A DNA stretch of 34,947 nt from positions 1 through 34,947 of the forward strand of contig CAMOUW010000008.1 of the NCBI GenBank assembly GCA_946626755.1, written 5' to 3'. The position numbers were made by a program, and so were the translations under genes. Below the pieces are notes generated by a model, which had not been told where the DNA came from, ran no database searches, and saw nothing but the letters and a program-made list of their open reading frames with translations. Below, in pieces: positions 32,182 to 34,947 of the stretch. This stretch comes from an uncultured Clostridia bacterium. GTDB lineage: Bacteria > Bacillota > Clostridia > Lachnospirales > Lachnospiraceae. The stretch's first letter is position 1. The number at the start of each line of letters is the position of its first letter.

Positions 32182-32676
32182 ATGTTCGAAGTGGATGACA
32201 AGGTTGTTTACGGGGTTGTCGGTGTGTGTACCGTGTCAGCTATAGATACGCCACCGATCAAAGGGGTTACCGGCGATTATTATTTTCTTCAGCCTTTTTT
32301 CGATAACAGAGGACTTATATACTCACCGATAGATAATAAAGTTCCCATGCGCCGCATCCTTTCAAAGGATGAATGTGATAACCTCAGAAATAAAGCGAAG
32401 AAATGCAAAAATGACAAAACACTGAACGAAAAGCTTCCGTCCGGCAAATACGATGAATGTATAAAGTCACAGGATGCGTTGAAGCTTTTACATCTTATCA
32501 GATTTTTATATAACATAAAAAACGAGAGGGCAAAAGAACTTCGTAAAATGAAATCCGTGGATAACAGGTTCTTAACAACTGCCCGTAAGCTTTTATACGG
32601 TGAAATGGCTGTAGCCATGGAATGTGATGTGAGCGATATAAGTGCTGAAATGGATCAGCTTTTGTCAATAGGCTGA
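32182..32676 (+). CDS. CarD/CdnL-family transcription factor
   Basis: Residues about 1-60 form the CarD_TRCF RNA-polymerase-interacting domain: [20 protein letters not shown], then [19 protein letters not shown]. The C-terminal helical domain (about 65-164) contains [20 protein letters not shown] and [20 protein letters not shown]. CarD-type proteins bind the polymerase beta subunit and stabilise open promoter complexes; in many bacteria they tune rRNA transcription. GAAAGGAGAT upstream supports ATG 32182. The gap to valS is 38 bases without a terminator, so they are probably co-transcribed. Confidence 0.9.
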   Translation: MFEVDDKVVYGVVGVCTVSAIDTPPIKGVTGDYYFLQPFFDNRGLIYSPIDNKVPMRRILSKDECDNLRNKAKKCKNDKTLNEKLPSGKYDECIKSQDALKLLHLIRFLYNIKNERAKELRKMKSVDNRFLTTARKLLYGEMAVAMECDVSDISAEMDQLLSIG

Positions 32677-32714
32677 TTTATTTACTGATAAAAAATAAAA
32701 CGAGGTATTTTGAT

Positions 32715-34947
32715 TTGGAAAAAAATTATTCCCCTTCTGACATAGAGGGACGTTTATACGAAAAGTGGCAAAAAAACGGATATTTTCACGCGGAGGTCAA
32801 CCCTGACAAGAAACCTTTTACCATTGTCATGCCGCCGCCGAACATAACCGGAAAGCTCCATATGGGACACGCTTTGGACAATACTATGCAGGATATACTC
32901 ATACGTTATAAACGTATGAGCGGTTATGAAGCATTGTGGGTGCCCGGCACTGATCACGCAAGTATATCTACAGAAGTTAAGGTTACAAATGCCCTGAAAG
33001 AAGAGGGAAAGGATAAAAAAGAAATAGGTCGTGAGGCTTTTCTTAAACGTACCTGGGAATGGAAAGAAGAATACGGCGGAACTATTATCTCACAGTTAAA
33101 AAAGATAGGTTCATCCTGCGACTGGGACAGAGAAAGATTTACAATGGACGAAGGTCTGTCAAGCGCAGTAACTAAAGCTTTTGTTAATCTTTACGAAAAA
33201 GGTCTTATATACCGCGGCTCCAAAATCATTAACTGGTGTCCGGTATGCAAGACCTCTATTTCTGATGCGGAAGTTGAATATGAAGAACAAAAAGGTCATT
33301 TTTGGCACATTAACTATCCTGTTGCAGGAGAAGATGGTCGCTTTGTGCAGATAGCAACCACACGTCCCGAGACGCTTCTCGGTGATACTGCTGTAGCCGT
33401 AAATCCCAATGATGAACGTTATAAGGATCTTGTCGGTAAAAAAGTCATTCTACCGCTTGTGGATAAAGAAATACCTGTTGTAGCAGACGAATACGTTGAT
33501 ATGGAGTTTGGGACAGGCGTTGTAAAGATAACACCCGCCCACGATCCCAATGACTTTTTGGTAGGAGAGCGCCACGATCTTTCGCAGGTAAATATAATGA
33601 ACGATGATGCCACCATAAATGAAAATGGCGGCAAATATGCCGGATTGGACAGATATGCTGCAAGAGAAGCTGTTCTGGCAGACCTTGACAGCCTTGGTCT
33701 TCTTGTTAAAACTCAGGAACATGAACATAATGTAGGTACCCATGACAGATGTCACACTACCGTGGAACCCCTCATCAAACAACAGTGGTTCGTTAAAATG
33801 GATGAACTTATAAAGCCTGCTGCAGATGCTGTTAAAAACGGCGAGATCCGTCTTGTTCCTCCAAGCATGGACAAAACCTTCTATCACTGGACCGATAACA
33901 TCAGGGACTGGTGTATCTCAAGACAGCTTTGGTGGGGACACAGGATTCCTGCATATATTTGTGCTTCATGTGGTCATACCGTTGTTGCTGAACAAGAGGT
34001 ATGCAATTGTCCGAAATGCGGTGGCAGCATGCAGCAGGAAGAAGATACTCTGGATACCTGGTTTTCTTCCGCTTTATGGCCTTTTTCAACTCTTGGCTGG
34101 CCTGAAAGCACGAAGGAACTTGAGTATTTTTATCCCACGGATGTACTTGTGACCGGCTATGATATTTTGTTTTTCTGGGTTATCAGAATGATCTTTTCCG
34201 GTTATGAGCATATGGGCAAGCCTCCATTTAAGGATGTTCTTTTCCATGGTCTCGTAAGAGATTCCGAGGGACGCAAAATGAGCAAGTCTCTGGGCAATGG
34301 TATAGATCCCCTTGAGATCATAGAACAGTACGGTGCCGATGCACTCAGGGCATCTCTTATTTCCAATACCTCTCCCGGAAATGACATGCGTTTTTATATA
34401 TCAAGAGTAGAAGCTGCCAGAAATTTTGCCAATAAAATGTGGAACTCCGCAAGATTCATATTGATGAATGATCCCGAAGGAAATGTCAAATTATCAGATG
34501 TTCCGTCAGGACTTACAGATACGGATAAGTGGATATTATCAGGGGTTAATAAACTGGCAAAAGACGCATCGGAAAATCTTGAAAAATATGAGCTTGGCAT
34601 TGCATATGATAAAATATCATCCTTTGCATGGGATGAATTTTGTGACTGGTATGTGGAGATGGTGAAGTCACGTCTTTATGACGATGCAGATGAAACTAAA
34701 ACAGCCGCAGTATGGACTTTAAAGAAAGTTCTGACCACTCTGTTAAAGCTTCTGCATCCATTTATGCCTTTTGTAACGGAAGAAATATACTGTGCACTGG
34801 TTCCGGAAGAAGAATCCATAGTAGTCTCAAGCTGGCCGGTATTTGATATTGGTCTGGACTTCCCCAAAGAAGAAAAGGATACGGAGCTGCTTAAATCTGC
34901 AGTTAAGGCTGTCAGAAACATGAGAGCTGAAAAAGATATTCCTCCCG
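32715..34947 (+). CDS. valS: Valyl-tRNA synthetase, 3' end beyond the window
   Basis: The frame stays open from TTG 32715 to the window edge, giving 744 of roughly 880 residues. The class I signatures are present: HMGH at 49-52 within [17 protein letters not shown], and KMSKS at 521-525. [16 protein letters not shown] and [10 protein letters not shown] (editing domain) fit ValRS. Two zinc-type cysteine pairs are visible, NWCPVCKT and CASCGH with CNCPKCGG. The enzyme charges tRNA-Val and clears mischarged threonine. GAGGT eight bases upstream supports the TTG start. No T-box hairpin set is evident in the short gap after carD, so control would act through the carD promoter. Confidence 0.95.
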   Translation, partial: MEKNYSPSDIEGRLYEKWQKNGYFHAEVNPDKKPFTIVMPPPNITGKLHMGHALDNTMQDILIRYKRMSGYEALWVPGTDHASISTEVKVTNALKEEGKDKKEIGREAFLKRTWEWKEEYGGTIISQLKKIGSSCDWDRERFTMDEGLSSAVTKAFVNLYEKGLIYRGSKIINWCPVCKTSISDAEVEYEEQKGHFWHINYPVAGEDGRFVQIATTRPETLLGDTAVAVNPNDERYKDLVGKKVILPLVDKEIPVVADEYVDMEFGTGVVKITPAHDPNDFLVGERHDLSQVNIMNDDATINENGGKYAGLDRYAAREAVLADLDSLGLLVKTQEHEHNVGTHDRCHTTVEPLIKQQWFVKMDELIKPAADAVKNGEIRLVPPSMDKTFYHWTDNIRDWCISRQLWWGHRIPAYICASCGHTVVAEQEVCNCPKCGGSMQQEEDTLDTWFSSALWPFSTLGWPESTKELEYFYPTDVLVTGYDILFFWVIRMIFSGYEHMGKPPFKDVLFHGLVRDSEGRKMSKSLGNGIDPLEIIEQYGADALRASLISNTSPGNDMRFYISRVEAARNFANKMWNSARFILMNDPEGNVKLSDVPSGLTDTDKWILSGVNKLAKDASENLEKYELGIAYDKISSFAWDEFCDWYVEMVKSRLYDDADETKTAAVWTLKKVLTTLLKLLHPFMPFVTEEIYCALVPEEESIVVSSWPVFDIGLDFPKEEKDTELLKSAVKAVRNMRAEKDIPP

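Noticed and set aside
32677..32714. T-box leader before valS
   Set aside because: The gap is only 38 bases and lacks the stem I and antiterminator elements.
33450..33887. Minus-strand frame of 145 residues inside valS
   Set aside because: It lies fully within a conserved synthetase gene and shows no protein-like features.

Overview
The window reads as chromosomal DNA of a low-to-mid GC Gram-positive anaerobe of the class Clostridia, most likely Lachnospiraceae. The evidence is the comEC-holA-rpsT gene order, strong AGGAGG-type ribosome binding sites, TTG starts, a DUF5688-type protein, a CarD-valS pair and a FeoA-FeoB fusion. The genus cannot be fixed from the sequence alone. No tRNA, rRNA, CRISPR array, transposase or integrase gene was found.

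Region 1 (about 1-14,650) looks accessory. It holds, in order: the tail of an unknown gene; an ORF6N protein with a possible PLD-like C-terminus; two adjacent unknown genes; a release-factor homologue (prfH) behind a phased TTATAAA repeat array and without the RtcB ligase usually found beside it; an unknown gene; a HipB/HipA-type toxin-antitoxin pair with a palindromic operator inside its promoter; a YpsA-like SLOG protein; a GNAT acetyltransferase; a 1,300-residue wall-anchored beta-helix surface protein; a small ORF overlapping another unknown gene; and an OFA-type MFS transporter. Most genes here are single units separated by short gaps. Five of the gaps carry hairpins with related GATGTG/CACATC-type stems, a T7 tract and a TATAAT-like hexamer directly after the tract.

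Region 2 (about 14,650-22,660) is mostly core: ylmH (S4 RNA-binding protein linked to ribosome quality control), feoAB (ferrous iron uptake, with a dyad and a terminator-like hairpin in its leader), a small ABM-type monooxygenase, and on the minus strand yfhO followed by argH, which overlap by four bases and share a promoter region.

Region 3 (about 22,700-30,360) is a compact plus-strand run: comEA, a response regulator, a sensor kinase, a GerMN lipoprotein, comEC and holA. The genes overlap or nearly touch and end in a terminator shared with the convergent rpsT. DNA-uptake genes thus flank a complete two-component system and its lipoprotein, which suggests co-transcription.

Region 4 (about 30,360-34,947) holds a DUF5688-type protein behind a promoter followed at once by a terminator-like hairpin, an HPr-like protein that has lost the phosphorylatable histidine but kept the regulatory serine (Crh-like), a CarD-family RNA polymerase-binding protein, and valS, which runs off the end of the window.
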